A stretch of DNA of 64,000 nucleotides from Neobacillus sp. YX16 (GCF_030123505.1 NZ_CP126115.1:1006001-1070000), one strand, 5' to 3'. Shown: positions 8,432 to 17,566, numbered from the stretch's first letter. Numbers and translations: made by a program. The notes: generated by a model from the letters alone, not told the origin.

Positions 8432-9442
8432 ATGCTAGAATTAACAAAAAACAAGTTGGCTGCTTTAAAACGTTTGTCTGATGAAAATGGTGTTATTGGT
8501 GCTTTAGCGATCGATCAACGCGGCTCATTGAAAAAAATGATTGCCGCTGGGAGTACAAACCCGGTTGGAGATGAAGGCATTATCCGCTTTAAAGAATTGG
8601 TTTCTGAAGAATTAACTCCTTATTCCACTGCAATTCTATTAGATCCAGAATATGGACTCCCAGCTTCTAAAGTTCGCAGTAAGGATGCCGGTTTATTGGT
8701 AGCCTATGAAAAGACCGGATACGATGCAACAGCTGTAGGCCGTCTGCCTGATTTATTGCCTGAGTGGTCAGTGAAACGGTTGAAAGAAGCTGGTGCAGAT
8801 GCAATCAAATTTTTATTGTACTATGATATCGATGAAAATGAGAAAATCAATGACTATAAACATGTTTATATGGAACGGGTTGGTTCGGAATGTGCGGCCG
8901 AGGATATTCCGTTTTTCTTAGAAATCGTCTCCTATGATGCCAGCATTGATGATGTTAAAAGCATAGAGTATGCCAAAGTAAAGCCGCATAAAGTGATTGA
9001 AGCAATGAGGGAATTTTCCAAACCACAGTATCAAGTTGATGTTTTGAAAGTAGAAGTACCTGTGGATATGAATTTTGTTGAAGGATATTCAGAGGGTGAA
9101 ACCGTTTATAGTAGGGATGAAGCTGCTGCGTATTTCAAAGAGCAAAGTGAGTCCACCGAGCTGCCGTTTATCTTTTTAAGTGCAGGAGTAAGTGCGGCAT
9201 TATTCCAGGAAACATTGAAATTTGCCAAACAATCCGGTTCGACCTTTAATGGCGTGTTATGCGGACGTGCCACCTGGAAAGACGGAGTTGCCCCATTCGC
9301 TTCCGGTGGTGAACAGGCATGCCGTGAATGGTTACAACTCATTGGCAAAAAGAATATTGAAGATTTAAATGTTGTTTTGAAAGAGTCCGCCAGCTCCTGG
9401 TTTGAAAAGGTTAAAAATAATAATAGTTTCGCAGCTTATTAA
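8432..9442 (+). CDS. lacD: tagatose-1,6-bisphosphate aldolase (class I, LacD)
   Basis: 336 aa from ATG 8432 (RBS AGGGGGA). The LacD family is evident from [26 protein letters not shown] and the Schiff-base lysine region [18 protein letters not shown]. It splits tagatose-1,6-bisphosphate into dihydroxyacetone phosphate and glyceraldehyde-3-phosphate, the end of the GalNAc route. It is the last gene of the operon and is followed by a bidirectional terminator. Confidence 0.93.
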   Translation: MLELTKNKLAALKRLSDENGVIGALAIDQRGSLKKMIAAGSTNPVGDEGIIRFKELVSEELTPYSTAILLDPEYGLPASKVRSKDAGLLVAYEKTGYDATAVGRLPDLLPEWSVKRLKEAGADAIKFLLYYDIDENEKINDYKHVYMERVGSECAAEDIPFFLEIVSYDASIDDVKSIEYAKVKPHKVIEAMREFSKPQYQVDVLKVEVPVDMNFVEGYSEGETVYSRDEAAAYFKEQSESTELPFIFLSAGVSAALFQETLKFAKQSGSTFNGVLCGRATWKDGVAPFASGGEQACREWLQLIGKKNIEDLNVVLKESASSWFEKVKNNNSFAAY

Positions 9443-9503
9443 TTTAGTGGCTATACCCAAGAGTTTTGGTCACTTGAAGGCCAGCTTTCGCTTTTATTAT
9501 TTG

Positions 9504-9537
9504 AAAAAGGCCGGACTCATCATGAGCCCGGCCTTTC
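9504..9537. terminator. bidirectional terminator between lacD and adhE
   Basis: A 13-bp GC-rich stem with one mismatch (9506-9518 with 9524-9536) has A on the left and T on the right. It ends the lacD transcript and lies beyond adhE on the other strand. Confidence 0.75.
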
Positions 9538-9561
9538 GCTAATATAGGTAGTGATATGGAT

Positions 9562-9587
9562 AAAAAAACCATCTAAGTTCTAGATGG
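9562..9587 (-). terminator. adhE terminator
   Basis: Read on the minus strand, stem CCATCTA/TAGATGG (9569-9575 with 9581-9587) is followed by seven T (9562-9568), 25 nt after the adhE stop. Confidence 0.8.
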
Positions 9588-9612
9588 CTTCGCTTGATTT
9601 CATAAAACTCTT

Positions 9613-12216
9613 TTAAACTCCCTTATATGCTTTACGATAGATTTCAGCCAATTCTGTTACTAAAGGGAGTTTAGGATTTGCAGTAGTACATTGGTCTTCA
9701 AATGCTTTATCTGCGAGGTAGTCAACCTTGCTTTCGAAAGTGTCAGCATCTATATTATTTGCCTCAATACTCATAGGGATTTCAAGCTCTTTTGCAAGGC
9801 GAATAATTGCTAGAACAAGGCTTTCAACTCCTTCTTCCGTGGTATTCGCAGGCAGTCCAAGGGTTCTTGCAATTTCCGCATAACGCTTATCTGCAACAAA
9901 ATGTGCATATTTCGGGAATGCTGTAAACTTATTCGGTTTGGCAGCATTATAGCGAATGACATGTGGCAGTAATATCGTATTTGCACGTCCGTGAGCGATA
10001 TGGAATTCTGAGCCAAGCTTATGGGCAAGGCTATGATTGATACCAAGGAAGGCATTCGCAAAGGCCATACCAGCAATCGTTGAAGCATTATGCACTTTTT
10101 CACGTGCCAATTCGTCACTGCCATTTCGATACGCTCTTGGCAGGTATTCAAATACAAGCTGGATTGCCTTCATCGCAAGTCCATCTGTATAATCATTCGC
10201 CATACAAGACACATAAGCCTCAATCGCATGAGTCAAAACGTCCATTCCCGTATCTGCTGTAATATGTTTAGGAACAGTCATTACAAATTGTGGATCAATG
10301 ATTGCTACGTCTGGTGTTAATTCATAATCGGCGAGCGGATATTTAATATTTGCTTCCTTATCGGTTATAACGGAGAAGGAAGTTACTTCTGACCCTGTTC
10401 CAGAGGTGGTTGGTATTGCTACAAATTGTGCTTTTTCACCTAACTTAGGATATTTCACAATCCGTTTTCGGATATCAAGAAATTTCTGTTTTAAACCAAA
10501 GAATTCTGATTCTGGATTCTCATAGAACAGCCACATCCCTTTGGCAGCATCCATCGCTGAGCCACCTCCAAGTGCAATGATTACATCTGGCTGGAATTTA
10601 GCCATCATTTCGGTACCCTTCATAACCGTTTCAATGGATGGATCTGGTTCTACCTCTGAAAAAATTTCACAATGAACATAATCAGGACGTTTTCTTAAAT
10701 AATAAAGTACCTTATCAACATAGCCTAGTTTCACCATTCCGGGGTCCGTTACAATAAATGCTTTAGAAATCTTCGGCATTTTAGCTAAATACTGTGTTGA
10801 ATTTTTCTCGAAATAGATTTTGGACGGAACTTTAAACCATTGCATATTAACATTCCTTTGGGCTACTTTTTTAATATTGATTAAGTGAATCGCACCAACG
10901 TTAGTGGAAACAGAATTTCCTCCGTATGAACCACAGCCAAGGGTTAGTGAAGGCATATAAGCATTGTATATATCACCGATGGCACCCTGTGAAGATGGGG
11001 CATTGACAATGATTCTTCCAGCTTTCATCCGGTAGCCATACTGCTTAATTACATTTTGGTCTTGGGAATGGATGACTGCAGAATGTCCTAAACCGCCAAA
11101 CTCCAACATTTCTTCTGCTCTATCTAGTCCTTCTTCAAAACTGCTGACCTTGTAACACGCTAGGACTGGGCTTAATTTTTCTCTTGATAGCGGGTATCCT
11201 GGTCCGACACCTTTTATTTCAGCGACAAGGATTTTTGTGTTTTCGGGAACGGTTACTCCTGCCAATGCAGCAATTTTACTTGCAGCCATTCCAACAATAT
11301 TCGGATTAACGGCACATGAAATTTCATTAATAACTAATTTTTCAACTTTTTCTTTTTCTTCTTCATTTAAAAAGTAACAATTATTTGCAATCATTTCATT
11401 TTTGACTTGAGAATAAATTTCTTGATCAATAATAACTGCCTGTTCAGATGCACAAATCATTCCATTGTCAAAAGTCTTTGATAGAATTAAGTCATTCACG
11501 GCTTGATGAATATTGGCCGATTTCTCCATATAGCATGGAACGTTACCTGGCCCAACACCGAGGGCTGGTTTACCAGAGCTATAAGCGGATTTGACCATTC
11601 CTGCACCGCCAGTTGCAAGAATCATCGATATCTTTGAGTGATTCATCAGTGCTTGTGTAGCCTCAATAGATGGCGTTTCAATCCATTGTATGCAATTCTC
11701 AGGAGCGCCTGCCTTTATCGCTGCATCCCTAAGGATTCTTGCCGCCTCGCTGCTGCATTTTTGTGCGGATGGATGGAAGGCAAAAACGATTGGATTCCTT
11801 GTTTTTATGGATATAAGTGCCTTAAACATCGTGGTGGATGTTGGATTGGTTACTGGTGTCACACCTGCGATCACACCAACTGGTTCGGCAATTTCAATAA
11901 TTCCTTCGTGTTCGTTTTCGTTAATGATTCCGACGGTTTTATCATATTTGATATTATGATAGACATATTCAGTTGCAAACATATTTTTAATAATCTTATC
12001 TTCATAAACGCCTCGTTTGGTTTCCTCAACAGCAAGTTTTGCAAGCTGCATATGCTGATCAAGGCCAGCTAAGGCCATTTGCTTTACAATCGCATCAATC
12101 ATATCTTGGTCAAAGCTGCGGAATTCTTCTAACGCTGTTAGACTATTTTCTACCAAGGTATCAACCATTGTAGTTACACTTTGTATGTCCTTGCCCATTT
12201 TTTCTGCCACTGCCAT
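9613..12216 (-). CDS. adhE: bifunctional acetaldehyde-CoA/alcohol dehydrogenase
   Basis: 867 aa, full length for AdhE. The N-terminal half is a CoA-acylating aldehyde dehydrogenase with catalytic Cys in FDNGMICASEQ. The C-terminal half is an iron alcohol dehydrogenase: GGGSAMDAAKGMW, TTSGTGSEVTSF and the metal ligands in THAIEAY and NHSLAHKLGSEFHIAHG. It reduces acetyl-CoA to ethanol in two NADH-dependent steps, regenerating NAD without oxygen. RBS GGAGGAAT precedes ATG. The perfect Rex box just upstream indicates induction at high NADH. Confidence 0.97.
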   Translation of the reverse strand: MAVAEKMGKDIQSVTTMVDTLVENSLTALEEFRSFDQDMIDAIVKQMALAGLDQHMQLAKLAVEETKRGVYEDKIIKNMFATEYVYHNIKYDKTVGIINENEHEGIIEIAEPVGVIAGVTPVTNPTSTTMFKALISIKTRNPIVFAFHPSAQKCSSEAARILRDAAIKAGAPENCIQWIETPSIEATQALMNHSKISMILATGGAGMVKSAYSSGKPALGVGPGNVPCYMEKSANIHQAVNDLILSKTFDNGMICASEQAVIIDQEIYSQVKNEMIANNCYFLNEEEKEKVEKLVINEISCAVNPNIVGMAASKIAALAGVTVPENTKILVAEIKGVGPGYPLSREKLSPVLACYKVSSFEEGLDRAEEMLEFGGLGHSAVIHSQDQNVIKQYGYRMKAGRIIVNAPSSQGAIGDIYNAYMPSLTLGCGSYGGNSVSTNVGAIHLINIKKVAQRNVNMQWFKVPSKIYFEKNSTQYLAKMPKISKAFIVTDPGMVKLGYVDKVLYYLRKRPDYVHCEIFSEVEPDPSIETVMKGTEMMAKFQPDVIIALGGGSAMDAAKGMWLFYENPESEFFGLKQKFLDIRKRIVKYPKLGEKAQFVAIPTTSGTGSEVTSFSVITDKEANIKYPLADYELTPDVAIIDPQFVMTVPKHITADTGMDVLTHAIEAYVSCMANDYTDGLAMKAIQLVFEYLPRAYRNGSDELAREKVHNASTIAGMAFANAFLGINHSLAHKLGSEFHIAHGRANTILLPHVIRYNAAKPNKFTAFPKYAHFVADKRYAEIARTLGLPANTTEEGVESLVLAIIRLAKELEIPMSIEANNIDADTFESKVDYLADKAFEDQCTTANPKLPLVTELAEIYRKAYKGV

Positions 12217-12242
12217 TTTAATTCCTCCAATTACTTAAGATT

Positions 12243-12260
12243 TTGTGAAATGTTTCACAA
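12243..12260. promoter_or_regulatory. Rex operator of adhE
   Basis: TTGTGAAATGTTTCACAA is a perfect 18-nt palindrome identical to the consensus of Rex, the NADH/NAD-sensing repressor of fermentation genes in Gram-positive bacteria. It lies 27 nt upstream of the adhE ATG, where bound Rex would block transcription. Confidence 0.93.
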
Positions 12261-12308
12261 GTACTTATAAAAAAATAATAAAAAACAGAATTTATATGAC
12301 TTACATTG

Positions 12309-12536
12309 TTACTCGCATACAGGGTTTCGTGGTATCTTTTCAAAGGATATGTCAGTAAGGACCTTTGAATATTTTTTTACAATGACGACAAAGTTTACTG
12401 TCCATATATAACTTGGAATGCTTTCGTTATCTTTGAACATCATTGCCTCAAATTCATCACCAACAGTATCTTCGAAAGTTTCTTGGGTATACGTTTCAGA
12501 ATCTGTTGAAAAGGATTTCCATTCACATAGCATCAT
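12309..12536 (-). CDS. small protein of unknown function, possibly Rex-controlled
   Basis: 75 aa, acidic in its first half and aromatic/hydrophobic in the second (YIWTVNFVVIVKKY). I do not recognise a family. RBS AAGGAGTG sits about 10 nt before ATG ATG, supporting real translation. A -10-like TATTAT and a Rex-like site lie upstream at 12560-12613. Position beside adhE and the shared regulator suggest expression under oxygen limitation. No signal peptide is seen; the hydrophobic stretch is too short and charged for a clear membrane helix. Confidence 0.6.
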   Translation of the reverse strand: MMLCEWKSFSTDSETYTQETFEDTVGDEFEAMMFKDNESIPSYIWTVNFVVIVKKYSKVLTDISFEKIPRNPVCE

Positions 12537-12595
12537 GTCATATCACTCCTTGTGCTCTTTATAGATTTATAATAACACCGATTTCGGATAAAAGT

Positions 12596-12613
12596 TTGTG
12601 AAATATTGAACAA
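12596..12613. promoter_or_regulatory. Rex-like operator, imperfect
   Basis: TTGTGAAATATTGAACAA matches the Rex consensus fully in the left half and partly in the right. It lies upstream of the promoter-like sequence of the 75-aa gene and about 350 bp from the perfect Rex box of adhE. Confidence 0.5.
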
Positions 12614-12677
12614 AGTTTGAAATCTTAACAAATATACCAAAAATGATCCTTTTTTCCTAAATGGAGGAAAAGGAGGC

Positions 12678-12703
12678 AAAAAAACAGCCCAATCGATGGG
12701 CTG
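12678..12703 (-). terminator. terminator of the SET-domain gene
   Basis: On the minus strand, CAGCCCA/TGGGCTG with a 5-nt loop (12685-12703) is followed by seven T. It begins directly at the stop codon. Confidence 0.85.
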
Positions 12704-13093
12704 TTAGTTATCTTGTTTTTCTTTATCGAACCAAAGCAGTTCTTGATCCTCTTCATCGCCATTATAGTTGATAAGAATCTCTTCGCCTGCTTTAATGTCT
12801 TTGTATGCAAAAAAATCAAAGGTATGGTTTGGAAAATTTATCTCATACGTAGCATTTGGCTGATAGGAATGATTAAAGAGCATTCCATACCCTAAGAGAA
12901 GGCATGTGTGGTTGATTCCATATTCAAATGCATAATCGGCAAGCAAGGTTTTTTCAATATGTTCATGCTCCGCATTTGGATAGGCGATAACGGGTGCTTC
13001 ATGGATCAGTTCGCCTTTTTTTATATCACGTTTTGCAAATACGCCTCTATTGAACTCCCCATCGCTGAGTTTTGATATTTTTATTTCTATCAT
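12704..13093 (-). CDS. SET-domain protein (putative protein lysine methyltransferase)
   Basis: 129 aa from ATG 13093 (RBS AGGTG 6 nt away); an in-frame GTG at 13102 would add three residues. SET motifs are visible: GVFAKRDIKKGELI at the start, LFNHSYQPNA (the NHSxxPN knot) and IKAGEEILINYN near the end. SET proteins transfer methyl groups from SAM to lysine. Only the minimal fold is present, without post-SET cysteines. Its target is unknown. It is a single gene with its own terminator. Confidence 0.85.
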   Translation of the reverse strand: MIEIKISKLSDGEFNRGVFAKRDIKKGELIHEAPVIAYPNAEHEHIEKTLLADYAFEYGINHTCLLLGYGMLFNHSYQPNATYEINFPNHTFDFFAYKDIKAGEEILINYNGDEEDQELLWFDKEKQDN

Positions 13094-13213
13094 GTTCGTC
13101 ACCTACATTTACTTTCCTTGAAGTCAATTATCCTTTTAGTTTGACAGGTAATTGCATTGAAAGCAACCGTTTTCGGTTAACTCGCATGATAGTATGTCTA
13201 ATAAGCTCAAAAT

Positions 13214-14944
13214 TTAATCAGGACTGATCGTAATATGTTCAAATTTTGATACCTTAAACAAGCCTTTGTCCGTAAGTTTTAGTTCCGGAATGACAGGAAG
13301 AGCTAAAAAGGAAAGGGTTAAAAAGGGATTAAAATGACTGTTTGCTCCAAGCTTTTCGAGAGCAATATGAAGGCTATTTAGACTCACATATACTTCCCGG
13401 TAAGGGCGGTCAGATATTAATCCTGCAATGGGCAATTCTAATGATGCGAGGATTTGGCCATCTTTAATGACAATCATCCCGCCCTGCATTTTTTTAATCG
13501 TGTTTGCTGCTAGTACCATATCGCCGTCATTGGTTCCAGCAATAATGAGGTTATGTGAATCATGGGCAATCGTGGTGGCAATAGCACCATTTTTTAACCC
13601 TAAGCCTTTGACAATTCCTAAACCAATTTGCTTCGTCATATGATGACGCTCAATTACGGCTAGCTTTAATTGATCAGCCGTAATTGAGGGTTGGAAGAGT
13701 CCTTGATCACAGAGATCCACTTCATCCACAATATGCCGTGTGATAAGGCTGTTAGGAATGATTTGGATGATATTAGCTTTTTTAGAGGGTAAGGGAATGT
13801 TTAAATTATTTTCCACGATATCATCAAAATGGACTGACTCTTCCAAACCATTCTTATGATTATTACTACAATCAATTATCAATTTTCCATCTTGGACGAC
13901 TGCCATTCCATCCTTATATACATGTGATATTCTGACACTTTCAAGGTCATCAACGAAGGAAAAATCAGCTTTGTAACCTGCAGCGATAGCTCCCTTTTCT
14001 TGAAGCCCAAAACATTCCGCGGCATTGATGGTAGCCATTTGAATAGCGGTTATAGGGGATAGTCCTTCTGCAATCGCCAGCCTTACGTTGTGATCAATGC
14101 TGCCCTCCAGCACAAGGTCATCTAAATGTTTGTCATCTGTAACAAATAAACATCTGCGGGAATTGTACTGATTTACAACCGGAATCAAATTGCGTAAATC
14201 CCTTGCAACAGTACCCTCACGAATCATTAAATACATTCCGCTCTTAAGGCGCTCTTTAGCTTCTTGTGCTGTTGTACTTTCATGGTCTGTCACAATACCA
14301 GCAGCCATATACACATTCAAATCTCTCTCAGACAATCCCGCGGCATGGCCATCGACTTTTTTGCCAAATCGTTTCGCATCAGATATTTTATTCAGCATAT
14401 CATCCTCAGCATGAAGGACTGCAGGAAAATTCATAACTTCTGCTAATCCCAGGACTCGTGGATGTTGATAAAAGGGTTTTAAATCCTCCGCTTTTAAAAT
14501 CGCACCTGAGTTTTCAAAGCTTGTGGCTGGAACACAAGAGGGAAGCATAATATAAAAATCGAAAGGAAGGTTTTCTGAAGAATCGAGTATATACTGAATA
14601 CCTGGAGCACCTAAAACATTCCCGATTTCATGGGGATCTGCAATAACTGTCGTAACTCCATGAGGAAGAAGGACTTTAGCGAATTCACTTGGTGCAACCA
14701 AGGACGATTCAATATGAACATGACCATCAATGAAGGCAGGAAGTACATACCGTCCGTTTGCATCCACATTATGCTTTCCTTCATATTTACCGACACCTGC
14801 GAAATATCCATCTACAATGGCGATATCACCTTCTATTATTTCTCCGTTAAACACATCAATAATCCTGCCATTTTTAACAACGGTATCCGCAGGTTCTTTT
14901 CCTGAAGCCACTGAAATTCTTCGGGTTAATTGATTTCTTTCCAT
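13214..14944 (-). CDS. adeC: adenine deaminase
   Basis: 576 aa, the usual AdeC length. Amidohydrolase metal motif DGHVHIESS near residue 77, then VTTVIADPHEIGNV, VDGHAAGL, TDHESTTAQEA and VTDDKHLDDLV are characteristic. It converts adenine to hypoxanthine and ammonia. The next gene upstream on the strand, guaD, is 24 nt away, so the two form a purine-deaminating pair opposite the urate operon. Confidence 0.95.
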   Translation of the reverse strand: MERNQLTRRISVASGKEPADTVVKNGRIIDVFNGEIIEGDIAIVDGYFAGVGKYEGKHNVDANGRYVLPAFIDGHVHIESSLVAPSEFAKVLLPHGVTTVIADPHEIGNVLGAPGIQYILDSSENLPFDFYIMLPSCVPATSFENSGAILKAEDLKPFYQHPRVLGLAEVMNFPAVLHAEDDMLNKISDAKRFGKKVDGHAAGLSERDLNVYMAAGIVTDHESTTAQEAKERLKSGMYLMIREGTVARDLRNLIPVVNQYNSRRCLFVTDDKHLDDLVLEGSIDHNVRLAIAEGLSPITAIQMATINAAECFGLQEKGAIAAGYKADFSFVDDLESVRISHVYKDGMAVVQDGKLIIDCSNNHKNGLEESVHFDDIVENNLNIPLPSKKANIIQIIPNSLITRHIVDEVDLCDQGLFQPSITADQLKLAVIERHHMTKQIGLGIVKGLGLKNGAIATTIAHDSHNLIIAGTNDGDMVLAANTIKKMQGGMIVIKDGQILASLELPIAGLISDRPYREVYVSLNSLHIALEKLGANSHFNPFLTLSFLALPVIPELKLTDKGLFKVSKFEHITISPD

Positions 14945-14968
14945 TGCTCAACACCCTCTAACTTTGAA

Positions 14969-15439
14969 TTAGTATTCTACTTTATTCTTTGAGTTTTCCC
15001 ATGTTCGAAAAGGAATATCACCATCGTCAGGAAAAAGTTGCTTCATGGGTATTTTTCGAAATTCCATTGGTAATTCAAGCTGGTCATAAATGAATTGATC
15101 ATCAAACCCTATCTTGGCCGCTTCCTGTTTTGTGCAAGCATAGTAAACGGCCTTCGGTCTCGCCCAGTAAATAGCACCAATGCACATTGGACAAGGTTCA
15201 CAGCTCGTATATATTTCGCAATCCGTCAGTTGAAAATCCTTTAAGTAGCTGCAGGCCGCGCGAATAGCTTGGACCTCTGCATGTGCAGTTGGATCGTTAG
15301 AGGAGGTCACTTCATTACGTCCAACCCCAATTATTTTTCCATCCTTCACCACAATGGCTCCAAACGGCCCACCGTGATTGGTTAGGACATTCTGGAGCGC
15401 TTCCTCGATTGCTTTTTGCATAAAATGAAAATCTGACAT
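14969..15439 (-). CDS. guaD: guanine deaminase (cytidine-deaminase fold)
   Basis: 156 aa. Zinc-site motifs HAEVQAIR and PCPMCIGAIYWAR are present, and the C-terminus (KQLFPDDGDIPFRTWENSKNKVEY) is typical of Bacillus GuaD. It deaminates guanine to xanthine. It is first gene of the guaD-adeC operon, divergent from the urate operon. A tRNA adenosine deaminase is unlikely given the C-terminal tail and the context. Confidence 0.92.
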   Translation of the reverse strand: MSDFHFMQKAIEEALQNVLTNHGGPFGAIVVKDGKIIGVGRNEVTSSNDPTAHAEVQAIRAACSYLKDFQLTDCEIYTSCEPCPMCIGAIYWARPKAVYYACTKQEAAKIGFDDQFIYDQLELPMEFRKIPMKQLFPDDGDIPFRTWENSKNKVEY

Positions 15440-15812
15440 GTAACCTCTCCATTCTTTCGTATATTTTTTTTCATATCTATATAACCTGAACTACATTATT
15501 CTCTAATACACATAGAATTTCTTTCTTGTTGTAAGGTTTGTTGTCATACTTTTTATGGCAGCGACTCTTAAAAAACTATGGTAGATTATATGTCACTTAT
15601 GTGGATACTATTTCGGCATTTGGATAGTATAGTGAAAAAATGGCTGGACGAGTTTGCTAATCATTAAGATCTGACACCTAATCGGACCCTTTATGTGAGA
15701 TTAATAAAAATTGAGAAAGAACAGTAGATGTATTTTTAAGAAATCTAGAATATATATAGTTTTAACAGTAAGACAGCTGTTTGCAGACCAGCTGGAAGGG
15801 AGAGGTGAGGCC
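15440..15812. promoter_or_regulatory. divergent control region between guaD and the urate operon
   Basis: About 370 bp without a convincing gene. A 7-bp inverted repeat (ATACTAT 15605-15611, ATAGTAT 15624-15630) could be an operator. A purine riboswitch was looked for on both strands and not found. The open frame from TTG 15711 runs into the decarboxylase but has no RBS there. Confidence 0.4.
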
Positions 15813-16313
15813 ATGGATTTACATTGTGAGGAAGTTAATCAAATGAACAGGAAGGAGTTTATACAAAAAGTAGGCTGGGTGTTTGAGCACTCACCGTGGG
15901 TGGCTTCAGCTGCGTGGGAAAATATCCCTTTTGAATCTCGTGAACACCTTTTACAAATGATGATAGACATTGTTCAAAATGCGGAGGAATCTATGCAGTT
16001 AGCCCTACTTCGTGCACATCCAGATTTAGGAACAAGATTGCAAATGTCAGAGATTTCTCAAAAGGAGCAAGCTGGTGCAGGGCTTGATCAGCTCACAAAG
16101 GAGGAATTTGAGGACTTTGTTTCCCTCAATCAGTGCTATGTACAGAGATTTAAATTTCCTTTTATTATGGCTGTGAAAGGTCAGAGCAAAGAAAGTATTC
16201 TTGCTGCAATGAAGCAAAGGGTTCATAACTCTTACGATGAAGAGTTTAACATCGCGTTACTTGAAGTCTATAAAATCGCAGGCTTCCGATTGAATGATAT
16301 TTTCATAGTATGA
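15813..16313 (+). CDS. 2-oxo-4-hydroxy-4-carboxy-5-ureidoimidazoline (OHCU) decarboxylase
   Basis: 166 aa from ATG 15813 (RBS GGGAGAGGTGAGG). Family motifs: the catalytic HPDLG, then FPFIMAVKGQ and RVHNSYDEEFN. It performs the third step of urate to S-allantoin. In B. subtilis it is the N-terminal half of bifunctional PucL; here it is a separate protein, with uricase 300 bp downstream behind a tandem repeat. It could instead start at ATG 15843. Confidence 0.93.
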   Translation: MDLHCEEVNQMNRKEFIQKVGWVFEHSPWVASAAWENIPFESREHLLQMMIDIVQNAEESMQLALLRAHPDLGTRLQMSEISQKEQAGAGLDQLTKEEFEDFVSLNQCYVQRFKFPFIMAVKGQSKESILAAMKQRVHNSYDEEFNIALLEVYKIAGFRLNDIFIV

Positions 16314-16314
16314 A

Positions 16315-16574
16315 GTTCATGATGACCGAAATCCAAGGAAAATAAGAAAAGTGGTAACCATGAGACGTTCATGATGACCGAAACCCAGGGAAAATAAGAA
16401 AAGTGGTAACCATGAAGCGTTCATGATGACCGAAATTCAAGGAAAATAAGAAAAGTGGTAACCATGAAGCGTTCATGATGACCGAAATCCAAGGAAAATA
16501 AGAAAAGTGGTAACCATGAAGCCTTCATGATGACCGAAATTCAAAGAAAGTAAGAAAAGTGGTAACCATGTGAA
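16315..16574 (+). repeat. five 52-bp tandem direct repeats between OHCU decarboxylase and uricase
   Basis: Units start at 16315, 16367, 16419, 16471 and 16523; they differ at few positions and have no spacers. Each contains ATGATGACCGAA... ending in TAA, an eight-codon frame MMTE(I/T)Q(G/R)K. Many of the differences between units are at third codon positions. Adjacent units can also pair across their junction (GGTAACCATGAA with TTCATGATGACC, 10 of 12), giving a chain of hairpins in the mRNA. The period is not a multiple of three. The array begins one base after the decarboxylase stop. Confidence 0.95.
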
Positions 16575-16618
16575 CTTATATATTAAGCCTGTCTAAAAAA
16601 CAAGAGGAGGCTTTAAAT

Positions 16619-17566
16619 ATGAAAAGAACGATGAGCTACGGAAAAGCAGATGTTTGGGTTTATCGGACCTACGCTAAGCCGTTAACGGGTATTCGTTCCA
16701 TTCCCGAGTCCAACTTTTCCGGCCGGAAAAACATTCTGTTTGGCATGAATGTAAAAGTTGCTGTAGAAGGTGAAGCATTTTTTTCTTCATTTAAAGAAGG
16801 AGATAACACATTAGTGGTCGCAACGGATTCAATGAAAAACTTCATCCTCAAGCATGCAGGAGATTATCAGGGTGCGACACAAGAGGGATTCCTTGAATTT
16901 GTTGCCCACCGCTTTCTTGAAACCTATTCCCATATGACAGGCGTCAGCATCTCAGGAGAACAAATTTCCTTTGAAGAGCTTCCCGTCCCCACAAATGGAA
17001 GCTTTGAACCAAGTCCGCTTGTATTTCGTTATTCTTTAAATGAACAGGCCGGAGCCTCGGTTGAGGTGAAACGTAATAAAAACGAAACCATCACTACCAA
17101 TCAAATAAGCAGTTTAAAGGGTCTGAAATTGATCAAGGTAAAGGGGAGCTCGTTCTACGGCTACGTAAAGGATGAATATACGACATTACCTGAATCTTTT
17201 GATCGCCCGCTGTTTATCTTTTTAAATATAGATTGGCGTTATAACGATCTTGAAGATGCAAGAGGAAATACATCTGATGGTTATGTGGCAGCAGAGCAGG
17301 TAAGAGATATAGCTTACACCGTCTTTCATGAGGAAAACTCACCTTCCATCCAAAATCTAATTTATCGAATTGGTACAAGAATCCTAGAGCGCTTTCCCCA
17401 GTTAGCAGAGGTTCGATTTGAATCGAATAACCGGACTTGGGAGACGATTTTAGATGAAATTCCTGACTCACAAGAAGGAAAAGTTTTTACTGAACCCCGC
17501 CCCCCATATGGATTTCAATGTTTTTCAATGAACCGTGATGACCTCAAGGAGGACCCAATTAAATGA
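16619..17566 (+). CDS. urate oxidase (uricase)
   Basis: 315 aa, a full stand-alone uricase. Motifs: YGKADVWVYRTYA at the start, LVVATDSMKNFI around residue 65, FEELPVPT, and the tail EPRPPYGFQCFSM. It oxidises urate to 5-hydroxyisourate with oxygen. RBS AGAGGAGG precedes ATG. It corresponds to the C-terminal part of B. subtilis PucL. Its stop overlaps the start of the HIU hydrolase. Confidence 0.95.
   Translation: MKRTMSYGKADVWVYRTYAKPLTGIRSIPESNFSGRKNILFGMNVKVAVEGEAFFSSFKEGDNTLVVATDSMKNFILKHAGDYQGATQEGFLEFVAHRFLETYSHMTGVSISGEQISFEELPVPTNGSFEPSPLVFRYSLNEQAGASVEVKRNKNETITTNQISSLKGLKLIKVKGSSFYGYVKDEYTTLPESFDRPLFIFLNIDWRYNDLEDARGNTSDGYVAAEQVRDIAYTVFHEENSPSIQNLIYRIGTRILERFPQLAEVRFESNNRTWETILDEIPDSQEGKVFTEPRPPYGFQCFSMNRDDLKEDPIK

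Noticed and set aside
11638..12072. 144-aa plus-strand frame inside adhE
   Set aside because: Shadow of adhE on the other strand.
15440..15812. Purine riboswitch before guaD or the urate operon
   Set aside because: The conserved core (TATA stem end, CTCTAC loops) was not found on either strand.
16315..16574. Tandem repeats as a CRISPR array
   Set aside because: The 52-bp units are contiguous with no unique spacers and there are no cas genes.
16367..16640. ATGAAGCGTTC in the repeats as duplicated copies of the uricase start (MKRT)
   Set aside because: Only the first three codons agree and the alignment needs a gap right after; the likeness is probably chance.
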